A DNA stretch of 10,212 bases from contig JBPCXH010000158.1 of the NCBI GenBank assembly GCA_051008735.1, forward strand, positions 1-10,212, given 5' to 3'. Below, one piece after another: positions 1 through 6,227 of the stretch. A program made the translations under genes and the position numbers. The DNA is from J054 sp051008735. GTDB lineage: Bacteria > Pseudomonadota > Gammaproteobacteria > Steroidobacterales > GCA-2729495. The notes below the pieces were generated by a model, which was not told the origin of the DNA, searched no databases, and saw only the letters and a list, made by a program, of their open reading frames with translations. Within the stretch, counting starts at the first letter, position 1; every line of letters begins with the position of its first letter.

Positions 1-107
1 TAAACAATCAGGGCACCAATCAGGAAGAACAGGCGCTGACGCAGATCAGAGAAGCGCGAAGCTTCGCCGAGGGCTGCAGCCGGATTGACTATATTGGACT
101 TAGCCAT
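1..107 (-). CDS. secY: Preprotein translocase subunit SecY, N-terminal fragment
   Basis: SecY forms the protein-conducting channel of the SecYEG translocon in the inner membrane. Only the first 35 codons are inside the window; the gene continues past the left edge. The ATG at 105-107 opens a cytoplasmic N-terminus (MAKSNIVNPAAALGEAS...), followed by the F-S-D-L-R-Q-R-L segment and the start of the first transmembrane helix (FFLIGALIV), as expected for SecY. It lies 27 nt after rplO, the usual end-of-spc position in proteobacteria, so it is probably cotranscribed with the ribosomal genes. The upstream Shine-Dalgarno match is weak (ACAGGC just before the ATG). Family assignment rests on the N-terminal motif plus context. 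Confidence 0.93.
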   Translation of the reverse strand, partial: MAKSNIVNPAAALGEASRFSDLRQRLFFLIGALIV

Positions 108-118
108 GCCTGTTTACC

Positions 119-132
119 GTTCCCGCAGGAAC
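119..132 (-). other. Small inverted repeat between rplO and secY
   Basis: A perfect 5-bp inverted repeat (GTTCC / GGAAC) with a 4-nt loop fills half of the 27-nt rplO-secY gap. It has no following U tract, so it is not a terminator. It could slightly modulate secY translation or be chance. Confidence 0.3.
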
Positions 133-134
133 CA

Positions 135-563
135 TTAGTCCTCGATACTGCCGCCGGCAGCCTCAATGGCTTTCCGGGCGCCGGGCGTTACCGCCAGGCC
201 TTGAAGTTTCACGGCCTGCTCGAGCTTGCCTGAATCAATTACCTTGACGCGCTTGGTCTGCATCGGCACCAGGCCGGCGACCTTCAGGGCATCCAGATCA
301 ACTATCTCCGCGCCGGCCAGCACCAGTTCATGCAGGCGCAGTTCAGCGTTCTCGTCAGCCGTTCGCGACGTGAAGCCCACCTTGGGCAGACGCCGCTGGA
401 TTGGCATCTGGCCACCCTCAAAACCCACTTTGTGGAAGCCGCCGGACCGGGCGTGCTGACCCTTCTGACCACGGCCGCAGGTCTTACCCTGGCCGGCCGA
501 ATGCCCGCGACCCAGACGCTTGGGCTTTTTCCGGCTACCCGGTTTCAGTGTATTGAGTTTCAC
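135..563 (-). CDS. rplO: 50S ribosomal protein L15
   Basis: L15 is a late-assembling large-subunit protein. Its glycine- and basic-rich N-terminal extension threads into 23S rRNA and its globular C-terminal domain sits on the surface. The 142-residue product matches the family: N-terminal LNTLKPGS, the Gly/Lys/Arg stretch at about residues 17-41, the F-E-G-G-Q-M-P-x-x-R-R-L-P-K-x-G-F core at about 48-64, and a C-terminal GARKAIEAAGG. The start is GTG (561-563), directly abutting the rpmD TAG. A strong GGAGGA Shine-Dalgarno 7 nt upstream, inside the last codons of rpmD, supports this start, as does the match to the E. coli N-terminus. Confidence 0.98.
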   Translation of the reverse strand: MKLNTLKPGSRKKPKRLGRGHSAGQGKTCGRGQKGQHARSGGFHKVGFEGGQMPIQRRLPKVGFTSRTADENAELRLHELVLAGAEIVDLDALKVAGLVPMQTKRVKVIDSGKLEQAVKLQGLAVTPGARKAIEAAGGSIED

Positions 564-752
564 CTAGACATCCTCCACGCGGAGCAGATAGGAGATTTTA
601 TTAATCATCCCGCGATTCTCAGGCGTATTAATCACCTCGACGGTCTGGTGCATGCGACGCAAGCCCAAACCCGCGACGCAGGCACGATGCGCCTTCAAGC
701 GGCCATGCTTGCTACGAACCAGGGTGACCTTCAATTTTGCCGGTTCAGCCAT
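564..752 (-). CDS. rpmD: 50S ribosomal protein L30
   Basis: L30 is a small single-domain large-subunit protein that is absent from some bacterial lineages. The 62-residue product has the usual KVTLVRS first strand, the L-G-L-R-R-M-H-Q-T-V centre and the N-T-P-E-N-R-G-M-I-N-K-I-S-Y-L stretch at about 42-56, typical of L30. It is about three residues longer than the E. coli protein, as I recall it. The ATG lies 6 nt after the rpsE stop with only a weak Shine-Dalgarno (GGGTAAG), consistent with coupling to rpsE. Its stop codon abuts the rplO GTG. Confidence 0.97.
   Translation of the reverse strand: MAEPAKLKVTLVRSKHGRLKAHRACVAGLGLRRMHQTVEVINTPENRGMINKISYLLRVEDV
571..576 (-). promoter_or_regulatory. 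Ribosome binding site of rplO, inside rpmD
   Basis: GGAGGA lies 7 nt before the GTG start of rplO and within the last sense codons of rpmD. It decides the non-ATG start of rplO and implies reinitiation by ribosomes finishing rpmD. Confidence 0.85.
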
Positions 753-758
753 CGATAC

Positions 759-1265
759 TTACCCGCTGATCTCAGCGACAGATTTGCCGCGGCGAGCTGC
801 GATGCGCTGGGGCGACTGGGCCTCATACAAAGCAGCAATCGTAGCCCGCACCACATTAATAGGGTTGCGGGAGCCATAACTCTTGGCGAGCACATTGCGA
901 ACGCCAGCACATTCGAAAACAGCTCGCATGGCGCCACCGGCGATAATGCCGGTACCTTCAGAGGCCGGCTGAATGTAAACCTTGGTAGCGCCGTGACGAC
1001 CGGTCATTGCGTAGTGCAAGGTATCGTCGCGCAGAGCAACTTCGCGCAGGTTCTTACGCGCAACCTGCATAGCTTTCTGGATGGCGATCGGCACTTCACG
1101 CGCCTTGCCATAACCAAAGCCAACGCGGCCAGCTCCATCACCGACGACCGTCAGTGCAGTGAAGCCGAACTGACGGCCACCCTTCACCACTTTCGCCACT
1201 CTATTAACCGTAACCAGCTTTTCCAGCAGGTCATCAGCGTTCTGGTTGTGTTCAACCCTTGCCAT
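759..1265 (-). CDS. rpsE: 30S ribosomal protein S5
   Basis: S5 belongs to the small-subunit mRNA entry/helicase site and contributes to decoding accuracy. The 168-residue product has the N-terminal dsRBD-like domain (about 11-75), including the spectinomycin-associated loop VKGGRQF at about 27-33 and V-G-D-G-x-G-R-V-G-F-G-Y-G-K-A-R-E at about 41-57. The C-terminal domain carries QPASEGTGIIAGGAMRAV and the N-P-I-N-V-V-R-A-T motif. No insertion or deletion is visible in the loop where E. coli spectinomycin-resistance changes fall. A GGAG sits 9 nt before the ATG, within the 15-nt gap after rplR. Confidence 0.99.
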   Translation of the reverse strand: MARVEHNQNADDLLEKLVTVNRVAKVVKGGRQFGFTALTVVGDGAGRVGFGYGKAREVPIAIQKAMQVARKNLREVALRDDTLHYAMTGRHGATKVYIQPASEGTGIIAGGAMRAVFECAGVRNVLAKSYGSRNPINVVRATIAALYEAQSPQRIAARRGKSVAEISG

Positions 1266-1280
1266 GCATCAATACTCCGC

Positions 1281-1628
1281 CTAAAACTCCAGGCCACTTT
1301 CGCGAGCCGCATCAGCCAGCGCCTGAACGCGGCCGTGATAGCGGAAACCAGAACGATCGAAGCCCACCCGGGTGACGCCGGCGGCCTTTGCTTTTTCAGC
1401 AATTGCCTGACCAACCCGCTTTGCTGCCTCGACATTACCGGTAGCCCCTTCGCGCAGATCTTTCTGCACCGTCGAGGCAACCGCCATCACCGTCGCACCG
1501 TCAGGGGCAATAACCTGGGCATACATATGCCGAGGCGTGCGATGCACCGTCAGCCGGGGCAATCCTTGCGTGCGGATACGGGACCGGGCTTTTTTTGCCC
1601 GCCGTAGTCTTTTGTCCTTCGAGTTCAT
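1281..1628 (-). CDS. rplR: 50S ribosomal protein L18
   Basis: L18 binds 5S rRNA together with L5 and L25 in the central protuberance. The 115-residue product has a basic N-terminus (KDKRLRRAKKARSRIR), the L-T-V-H-R-T-P-R-H-M-Y-A-Q-V-I strand, and the diagnostic C-terminal F-D-R-S-G-F-R-Y-H-G-R-V-Q-A-L-A-D-A-A-R-E. It is two residues shorter than E. coli L18. The gap to rplF is 30 nt with an AAGG Shine-Dalgarno about 10 nt upstream of the ATG; an A-rich stretch lies between them. Confidence 0.98.
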   Translation of the reverse strand: MNSKDKRLRRAKKARSRIRTQGLPRLTVHRTPRHMYAQVIAPDGATVMAVASTVQKDLREGATGNVEAAKRVGQAIAEKAKAAGVTRVGFDRSGFRYHGRVQALADAARESGLEF

Positions 1629-1658
1629 CTTTTTTAAACCTTGCTAGCAGCGATTCAG

Positions 1659-2192
1659 CTACTTCTTCTTCGCTTCCTTCATCACTACGCGCTCATCGAC
1701 GTAGCGCACGCCCTTGCCCTTATAAGGCTCGGGGGGACGGTACCGGCGAATTTCCGCCGCAACCTGTCCAACTTTCTGCTTGTCGATACCCTTGACGACA
1801 ATTTCGGTCTGGCTGGGCGTCTCAATGGTGATGCCCTCCGGAACGGGGTAATCAACCGGGTGGGAAAAACCCAGGGTGAGGTTGAGGGTCTTGCCTTTGG
1901 ACTGTGCGCGATAACCAACGCCTCGCAACTCAAGCTTGCGCTCAAACCCATCACTGACACCGGTGACCATATTGAACAGCAGCGCCCGCGTGGTGCCAGA
2001 CATGGCATGCGCGAAACGCGAACCCGACCGTGAAGCAACACTGGCCGTGCCGTCTCCAATACTGATCTCGACCTCCTGATTCAGAGGCATGCTCAATTCG
2101 CCCTTGGGGCCCTTGACCAGCAGAGTATTCCCGCTGGGCTTGACGTCTACGCCCTTGGGCACCGTCACTGGTTTGCTTGCAACTCTGGACAT
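1659..2192 (-). CDS. rplF: 50S ribosomal protein L6
   Basis: L6 binds near the sarcin-ricin loop at the factor-binding site of the 50S subunit. The 177-residue protein shows the two tandem L6 folds. The first starts with S-R-V-A-S-K-P-V and V-K-G-P-K-G-E-L. The second carries L-R-G-V-G-Y-R-A and ends with the L6 signature R-x-P-E-P-Y-K-G-K-G-V-R-Y at about 152-164, followed by a lysine-rich tail. Length and ends match the family. The 33-nt gap after rpsH holds a GGAA/AGGA-type Shine-Dalgarno close to the ATG. Confidence 0.99.
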   Translation of the reverse strand: MSRVASKPVTVPKGVDVKPSGNTLLVKGPKGELSMPLNQEVEISIGDGTASVASRSGSRFAHAMSGTTRALLFNMVTGVSDGFERKLELRGVGYRAQSKGKTLNLTLGFSHPVDYPVPEGITIETPSQTEIVVKGIDKQKVGQVAAEIRRYRPPEPYKGKGVRYVDERVVMKEAKKK

Positions 2193-2225
2193 GTTCCTGT
2201 TTCCGCTCTCTCGCCTGGTGTCCGA

Positions 2226-2624
2226 CTAGGACACCACGCAAATAACTTCGCCGCCGAAGCCCTTGGTGCGCGCAGCACGTCCCGTCATCACTCCCTCGGA
2301 AGTAGAGACGATTGCCACACCCAAACCACCCAGGACATTGGGAAGCTCATCCTTTTTCTTGAATATCCGCAGACCCGGACGGCTGATGCGGCGCAATTCT
2401 TCAATCACCGGGCGTCCCTCGAAATAACGCAGCCAGACAGTCAGCTCGCGCTTGTTGCCCGGCAGGTCGGCGGCCTCGTAGCGATCGATATAGCCTTCTT
2501 CGACCAAAACTTTTGCAATGGACTCTTTCACGCGAGAAGACGGCATCCGCACGGATTGATGACCTACAGTCTGGCCGTTGCGGATTCGCGTCAACATATC
2601 GGCGATGGGATCTGACATGCTCAT
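2226..2624 (-). CDS. rpsH: 30S ribosomal protein S8
   Basis: S8 is a primary binder of 16S rRNA helix 21. In E. coli it is also the translational repressor of the spc operon, acting on mRNA at the rplE start. The 132-residue product opens with D-P-I-A-D-M-L-T-R-I-R-N and ends with the rRNA-binding S-T-S-E-G-V-M-T motif at about 107-114 and G-G-E-V-I-C. Two ATGs are possible (codons 1 and 3). The first is chosen because AGAGGT lies 6 nt before it and E. coli S8 also begins M-S-M. The rRNA-binding residues look intact, so autogenous control of spc is plausible. Confidence 0.98.
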   Translation of the reverse strand: MSMSDPIADMLTRIRNGQTVGHQSVRMPSSRVKESIAKVLVEEGYIDRYEAADLPGNKRELTVWLRYFEGRPVIEELRRISRPGLRIFKKKDELPNVLGGLGVAIVSTSEGVMTGRAARTKGFGGEVICVVS

Positions 2625-2648
2625 GGCTGTACCTCTATACCTGCCGGC

Positions 2649-2954
2649 TTACCAGCTACCCTTGGCCAAGCCAGGGATGTTGCCGTGCATGGTTTCCTCA
2701 CGGAGCTTGTTACGACCGAGACCGAATTTGCGGTAATACCCATTAGGACGCCCCGTAATGGAACACCGATTGCGCATCCGTGACGGACTCGCGTTCCGCG
2801 GCAGCTTCTGCAAGGCAAGCAGTGCTGCCTGACGCTCTTCGTCAGTGCTCTTGGGACTCGCAATCACGCGCTTGATCTCAGCACGCTTAGCAGCAAATCG
2901 CTGCACCGTTCGTTCCCGTTTGCGCTCACGCGCAATCATGGATTTTTTTGCCAT
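2649..2954 (-). CDS. rpsN: 30S ribosomal protein S14, zinc-free long form
   Basis: S14 joins the 3' major (head) domain of the 30S subunit. The 101-residue product is the long, zinc-independent type. It has a single cysteine (about residue 64, in R-N-R-C-S-I-T-G-R-P) and lacks the two CxxC pairs of the short zinc-ribbon form. The C-terminal half carries G-Y-Y-R-K-F-G-L-G-R-N and ends G-L-A-K-G-S-W, as in proteobacteria. The gap to rplE is 17 nt, and the start has no convincing Shine-Dalgarno, so translation probably couples to rplE. Confidence 0.98.
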   Translation of the reverse strand: MAKKSMIARERKRERTVQRFAAKRAEIKRVIASPKSTDEERQAALLALQKLPRNASPSRMRNRCSITGRPNGYYRKFGLGRNKLREETMHGNIPGLAKGSW

Positions 2955-2971
2955 TCGTCTTTGACCCGACT

Positions 2972-3511
2972 CTATTTTTTGAAGGGAAAGTTAAAAGCGT
3001 CAAGCAAGGCACGGCCTTGCTCGTCGTTGGTGGCGGATGTCGTTATGGTGACATCCATGCCGCGAATGGAGTCGATGCTGTCGTAATCGATCTCCGGAAA
3101 AATAATCTGCTCCTGCACGCCAAGGCTGTAGTTACCCCGGCCATCAAATGACTTGGGGTTTAAGCCGCGGAAGTCACGTACCCGTGGAATTGCGATGGCA
3201 ATCAGACGATCGAGAAATTCGTACATGCGCTCGCGACGCAGGGTTACCTTGCAACCGATAGCCATGCCATCACGAAGCTTGAAGGAAGCGACCGACTTGC
3301 GAGACATACAGGTCAGCGGCTTCTGGCCAGCAATTCGCTGCATATCGGCAACTGCCTTTTCAACAACTTTCCGATCCGCCACAGCTTCCCCAACGCCCAT
3401 ATTCAGCGTGATCTTCTCGATCCGGGGGACTTCCATAGCGTTCTTGATACCCAACTGCTCCACGAGCTTGGGGACCACCGTTTCTGCGTAGTATTCCTGC
3501 AACCTGGCCAT
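2972..3511 (-). CDS. rplE: 50S ribosomal protein L5
   Basis: L5 binds 5S rRNA in the central protuberance and contacts the P-site tRNA region. The 179-residue length equals the usual bacterial size. Visible family segments are M-E-V-P-R-I-E-K-I-T-L-N-M-G-V-G, G-Q-K-P-L-T at about 62-67, K-L-R-D-G-M-A-I-G at about 78-86, F-R-G-L-N-P-K-S-F-D-G-R-G-N-Y and the C-terminal FPFKK. The GGGAG Shine-Dalgarno and ATG are preceded by a GNRA-capped hairpin spanning the rplX stop (3525-3540). In E. coli this junction is the S8 operator of the spc operon. Confidence 0.99.
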   Translation of the reverse strand: MARLQEYYAETVVPKLVEQLGIKNAMEVPRIEKITLNMGVGEAVADRKVVEKAVADMQRIAGQKPLTCMSRKSVASFKLRDGMAIGCKVTLRRERMYEFLDRLIAIAIPRVRDFRGLNPKSFDGRGNYSLGVQEQIIFPEIDYDSIDSIRGMDVTITTSATNDEQGRALLDAFNFPFKK

Positions 3512-3524
3512 TTTTTAGCTCCCG

Positions 3525-3540
3525 TCTGACTCGCGTCAGA
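3525..3540 (-). promoter_or_regulatory. GNRA-loop hairpin at the rplX-rplE junction
   Basis: In the mRNA sense the sequence is UCUGAC-GCGA-GUCAGA: a perfect 6-bp stem closed by a GNRA tetraloop. The left arm contains the rplX stop codon, and the right arm ends just before the GGGAG Shine-Dalgarno of rplE. It sits where E. coli S8 binds spc mRNA, but I cannot show by eye that it has the S8 recognition core. It may instead support coupling of rplE to rplX. Confidence 0.5.
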
Positions 3541-3853
3541 CGTCGACCACCTCTTTGTTTGACTTGAAGAAGCGCACCTTGCGGCCGTCCTCCAGAGTTT
3601 TGAATCCAACCCGGTCGCCCTTGCCTGTGGTCGGATTGACCAACATCACATTGGAGGCATCCATCGGCATTTCCTTCTCGATAATGCCGCCGGCAACCCC
3701 GGCGTTCGGATTGGGCTTCTGATGTTTTTTGACGACATTGATCCCTTCGACCAGTACCTGGCCATCCTCGTGCACGTTAAGCACGGATCCCTGCCGGCCC
3801 TTATCGCGGCCGGAGATTACGATCACATCGTCGCCTTTACGTAGTCTCTGCAT
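3536..3853 (-). CDS. rplX: 50S ribosomal protein L24
   Basis: L24 is an assembly initiator that binds the 5' region of 23S rRNA and lies near the peptide exit tunnel. The 105-residue product contains the KOW motif near its N-terminus (about 5-32: GDDVIVISGRDKGRQGSVLNV in outline) and the V-E-G-I-N-V-V-K-K-H-x-K-P-N segment at about 35-48. The E-K-E-M-P-M-D-x-S-N-V segment follows. Length matches E. coli (about 104). An AGGAAGG Shine-Dalgarno lies about 8 nt before the ATG. The stop codon lies inside the hairpin at 3525-3540. Confidence 0.98.
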   Translation of the reverse strand: MQRLRKGDDVIVISGRDKGRQGSVLNVHEDGQVLVEGINVVKKHQKPNPNAGVAGGIIEKEMPMDASNVMLVNPTTGKGDRVGFKTLEDGRKVRFFKSNKEVVDV

Positions 3854-3880
3854 TTCTATTGCCTTCCTGCTTCCCGGTGC

Positions 3881-4249
3881 CTAGAGCACTTCCGGCGCAA
3901 GGGAGATAATTTTCATGAACTTCCCGCTCCGCAGCTCGCGCGTTACGGGGCCGAAAATACGCGTACCGATGGGCTCCAGACGAGCATTGAGTAGCACGGC
4001 AGCATTACCATCGAAGCGAATCAGCGAGCCATCAGACCGGCGCACACCCTTACGGGTTCGCACGACAACTGCGTTGTAAATCTCGCCTTTCTTAACTCGC
4101 CCACGTGGAATAGCGTCTTTGACGCTCACCTTGATAATGTCGCCGACGCCCGCATACCGACGCTTGGAACCGCCAAGCACCTTGATGCACATCAAGCGCC
4201 GAGCTCCGCTGTTGTCGGCTGCCGAGAGTGTTGTCTGCATCTGGATCAT
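3881..4249 (-). CDS. rplN: 50S ribosomal protein L14
   Basis: L14 sits at the subunit interface, forms a bridge to 16S rRNA and, in E. coli, is the binding site of the silencing factor RsfS. The 122-residue product is typical, opening with A-D-N-S-G-A-R-R-L-M-C-I-K-V-L-G-G and closing with R-I-F-G-P-V-T-R-E-L-R and I-S-L-A-P-E-V-L. The first ATG is preferred over the in-frame ATG at codon 4 because the family starts M-I-Q. It is the first spc-type gene but follows rpsQ by only 28 nt, and I see no promoter in that gap. Confidence 0.98.
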   Translation of the reverse strand: MIQMQTTLSAADNSGARRLMCIKVLGGSKRRYAGVGDIIKVSVKDAIPRGRVKKGEIYNAVVVRTRKGVRRSDGSLIRFDGNAAVLLNARLEPIGTRIFGPVTRELRSGKFMKIISLAPEVL

Positions 4250-4277
4250 GTTCGTTTTCCGTCAATCATCCCGCCTG

Positions 4278-4565
4278 TCAGCGAGAATCTGCACGCTCCA
4301 GCACTTCTACGAGGCGCCACGACTTATTCTTCGACAGGGGCCGACATTCCGTAATGCTGACCTTGTCACCCTCGGCACAGGAATTGGCTTCGTCATGAGC
4401 CATTACCTTGCTGGTACGTTTGAGGTACTTGCCATAAACGGGATGCTTGACGACCCGTTCAATAGAAACCGAGATCGTCTTGTCCATCTTGTTGCTGGTT
4501 ACCCAGCCCGTTGCCGTGCGCAACTTCTTGTCGCCGGCGTCAGTTTTGTTTGTCTCTTCACTCAT
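4278..4565 (-). CDS. rpsQ: 30S ribosomal protein S17 with short acidic N-terminal extension
   Basis: S17 is an OB-fold protein that binds 16S rRNA early in assembly of the 30S body. The core is clear: G-W-V-T-S-N-K-M-D-K-T-I-S-V at about 20-33, H-P-V-Y-G-K-Y-L-K-R-T-S-K at about 41-53 and the G-D-K-V-S-I-T-E-C-R-P-L-S-K segment. At 95 residues it is about ten longer than E. coli S17 (84). The excess is an N-terminal acidic/polar stretch (SEETNKTDAGD). No in-frame ATG or GTG is available nearer the core (only a TTG at codon 15), so the extension is probably translated. The gap to rplP-side neighbour rpmC is 10 nt. Confidence 0.97.
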   Translation of the reverse strand: MSEETNKTDAGDKKLRTATGWVTSNKMDKTISVSIERVVKHPVYGKYLKRTSKVMAHDEANSCAEGDKVSITECRPLSKNKSWRLVEVLERADSR

Positions 4566-4575
4566 GCCTGTTGCC

Positions 4576-4770
4576 CTATGCCTTCTGAGCGCGCTCAGTC
4601 AGCACCGTCTTGATACGCGCGATGTCCTTGCGCACCTTGCCGTATTGATCGGACCGAACCAGCTGGCCAGTCGCCTGCTGCATGCGCAGATTGAACTGCT
4701 CCCGGCGCAGACCTACCAACTGTTCTGCCAGTTCGTCGTCCGTCTTGCCACGAAATTCCTGTGCGTTCAT
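4576..4770 (-). CDS. rpmC: 50S ribosomal protein L29
   Basis: L29 is a small helical-hairpin protein near the peptide exit site, next to L23, where trigger factor and SRP dock. The 64-residue product has the expected E-L-x-x-x-L-x-x-L-R-R-E-Q-F-N-L-R-M-Q first helix with G-Q-L, and V-R-K-D-I-A-R-I-K-T-V-L in the second. Its ATG overlaps the rplP stop by one base (TGATG), and the Shine-Dalgarno-like AGGCAGGT is inside the last rplP codons. It should therefore be translated by reinitiating ribosomes. Confidence 0.98.
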   Translation of the reverse strand: MNAQEFRGKTDDELAEQLVGLRREQFNLRMQQATGQLVRSDQYGKVRKDIARIKTVLTERAQKA

Positions 4771-5183
4771 CAGACTACCTGCCTGGATACAAAGGTGGTT
4801 CCCATCGGCAACTTAGCCGCAGCCAAACGAAAGGCTTCACGGGCCACTTCTTCAGCAACACCTTCCATCTCGTAAAGAATGCGGCCGGGCTGGATCTGGG
4901 CAACCCAGTACTCGACATTACCTTTACCCTTACCCTGGCGAACTTCCAGGGGCTTCTTGGTAATAGGCTTGTCGGGGAAAACACGAATCCAGATCTTGCC
5001 GCCACGTTTCACGTAGCGAGTCATCGCACGCCGCGCGGCTTCAATCTGCCTGGCCGTCAAGCGCCCGCGGCCTGTGGCCTTTAGGGCGTACTCTCCGAAG
5101 GAAACCGTGCTGCCACGCTGGGCAAGACCGCGATTGCGACCTTTATGCTGCTTCCTGAACTTTGTTCGTTTGGGCTGTAGCAT
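4770..5183 (-). CDS. rplP: 50S ribosomal protein L16
   Basis: L16 organises the A-site tRNA elbow region of the 50S subunit and is a late assembly protein. The 137-residue product aligns closely with E. coli L16: M-L-Q-P-K-R-T-K-F-R-K, H-K-G-R-N-R-G-L, R-G-R-L-T-A-R-Q-I-E-A-A-R-R-A-M-T-R and G-K-G-K-G-N-V-E-Y-W-V. The arginine hydroxylated in E. coli (Arg81, by the YcfD oxygenase) is conserved at residue 82, offset by a one-residue insertion near residue 23. A purine-rich AAGAGAGAG precedes the ATG. Confidence 0.99.
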   Translation of the reverse strand: MLQPKRTKFRKQHKGRNRGLAQRGSTVSFGEYALKATGRGRLTARQIEAARRAMTRYVKRGGKIWIRVFPDKPITKKPLEVRQGKGKGNVEYWVAQIQPGRILYEMEGVAEEVAREAFRLAAAKLPMGTTFVSRQVV

Positions 5184-5195
5184 GACTGCTCTCTC

Positions 5196-5876
5196 TTACC
5201 TGGCTGCCTTTTCGGCACCCTCAGAAGGCGCTTCTTCGGCAGCGAAGACTTCACCCTTGAAGATCCAGACCTTGACGCCGATCACCCCATAGGTCGTGCT
5301 CGCCTCGGCAAAGCCATAATCAATATCGGCACGGAAGGTGTGCAAAGGCACGCGACCTTCCCGATACCACTCGCTGCGGGCGATCTCGGCACCATTCAGG
5401 CGGCCACCGACCTTAACCTTGATGCCCTGCGCGCCCAGTCGCATGGTGTTGGTTACCGCCCGCTTCATAGCGCGGCGGAACATCACCCGACGCTCCAGCT
5501 GCTGGGCAATGCCCTCGGCAACCAGCTGCGCATCCAGCTCTGGCTTGCGAACTTCAGCAATATTCAGGCGCACGTCATGCACCGGCAATTCAAGCAGGCG
5601 TGCTGCCTGAACGCGCAGCCGCTCGATGTCTTCACCCTTCTTGCCGATCACAATGCCGGGTCGGGCCGTGTGAATCGTGATCTGGGCCTTGCGGGCCGGG
5701 CGCTCAATCTGAATACGGCTGACAGATGCGTCCTTCAGCTTTTTCTTAAGAAAGCCGCGCACCTTGAAATCCGAGGCCACCAGGCCCGGATAATCCTTGC
5801 TATCGGCGTACCAGCGCGACGACCAATCCCGGGTAATACCGAGACGGATGCCAATGGGGTTTACTTTCTGTCCCAT
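5196..5876 (-). CDS. rpsC: 30S ribosomal protein S3
   Basis: S3 lies in the 30S head at the mRNA entry channel and takes part in the ribosome's mRNA helicase activity. The 226-residue product has the N-terminal G-Q-K-V-N-P-I-G-I-R-L-G segment, a type II KH domain with GKKG at 78-81, and the C-terminal domain with R134, R135 and K138 in M-F-R-R-A-M-K-R. These correspond to the helicase-linked basic residues of E. coli. The tail after K-V-W-I-F-K-G-E is short and acidic/alanine-rich, rather than the longer lysine-rich tail of E. coli S3. An AGGA-type Shine-Dalgarno overlaps the end of rplV. Confidence 0.99.
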   Translation of the reverse strand: MGQKVNPIGIRLGITRDWSSRWYADSKDYPGLVASDFKVRGFLKKKLKDASVSRIQIERPARKAQITIHTARPGIVIGKKGEDIERLRVQAARLLELPVHDVRLNIAEVRKPELDAQLVAEGIAQQLERRVMFRRAMKRAVTNTMRLGAQGIKVKVGGRLNGAEIARSEWYREGRVPLHTFRADIDYGFAEASTTYGVIGVKVWIFKGEVFAAEEAPSEGAEKAAR

Positions 5877-5885
5877 AGTCCGTTC

Positions 5886-6218
5886 CTACTCGTCCGCAAC
5901 TTGCACGGTGATATGACTGTTTCGCTTGATGATCTGCGTCCCGCGGCCTTTGGCGCGCGCCCGATAGCGCTTAAACCTCGGCGCTTCGTCGACGCAAATT
6001 ACGGATACTTTCAATTCATCGACATCCGCACCGTGATTGTGTTCGGCGTTGGCAACAGCCGACTCCAGAACCTTTTTCAGGATTGCGGCGCCCTTCTTGG
6101 GCATAAAGCCGAGTATCTGCAACGCACTCTCCACAGGCTTGCCGCGAACCTGGTCAGCAACCAGACGACATTTTTGCGGTGAAATACGCGCGTACCTCAA
6201 TTTGGCTGATACCTGCAT
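5886..6218 (-). CDS. rplV: 50S ribosomal protein L22
   Basis: L22 spans domains of 23S rRNA, and its long beta-hairpin lines the nascent-peptide exit tunnel. The 110 residues align with E. coli L22 without gaps: I-S-P-Q-K-C-R-L-V-A-D, L-K-K-V-L-E-S-A-V-A-N-A-E-H-N and S-H-I-T-V. The hairpin loop that, in E. coli, gives macrolide resistance when residues 82-84 are deleted is full length here. Residue 82 is Phe instead of Met, and residues 85-87 are Tyr-Arg-Ala. AGGGG precedes the ATG within a 9-nt gap. Confidence 0.98.
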   Translation of the reverse strand: MQVSAKLRYARISPQKCRLVADQVRGKPVESALQILGFMPKKGAAILKKVLESAVANAEHNHGADVDELKVSVICVDEAPRFKRYRARAKGRGTQIIKRNSHITVQVADE

Positions 6219-6227
6219 AGTCGGCCC

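Noticed and set aside
330..1607. A 425-codon open frame on the plus strand, antisense to rplO, rpmD, rpsE and rplR
   Set aside because: It lies opposite four unmistakable ribosomal-protein genes in a GC-rich region where antisense frames stay open by codon bias. The translation shows no recognisable family and no coherent start signal.
5340..6182. A 280-codon plus-strand open frame antisense to rpsC and rplV
   Set aside because: Shadow of two well-conserved genes; no recognisable domain and no operon partner on that strand.
5886..6218. Antibiotic-resistance allele in L22 (Phe instead of Met at residue 82) or in the L4 loop
   Set aside because: The L22 loop is full length, and the L4 tip around Lys63 matches the sensitive E. 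coli form; the substitutions look like ordinary species variation.
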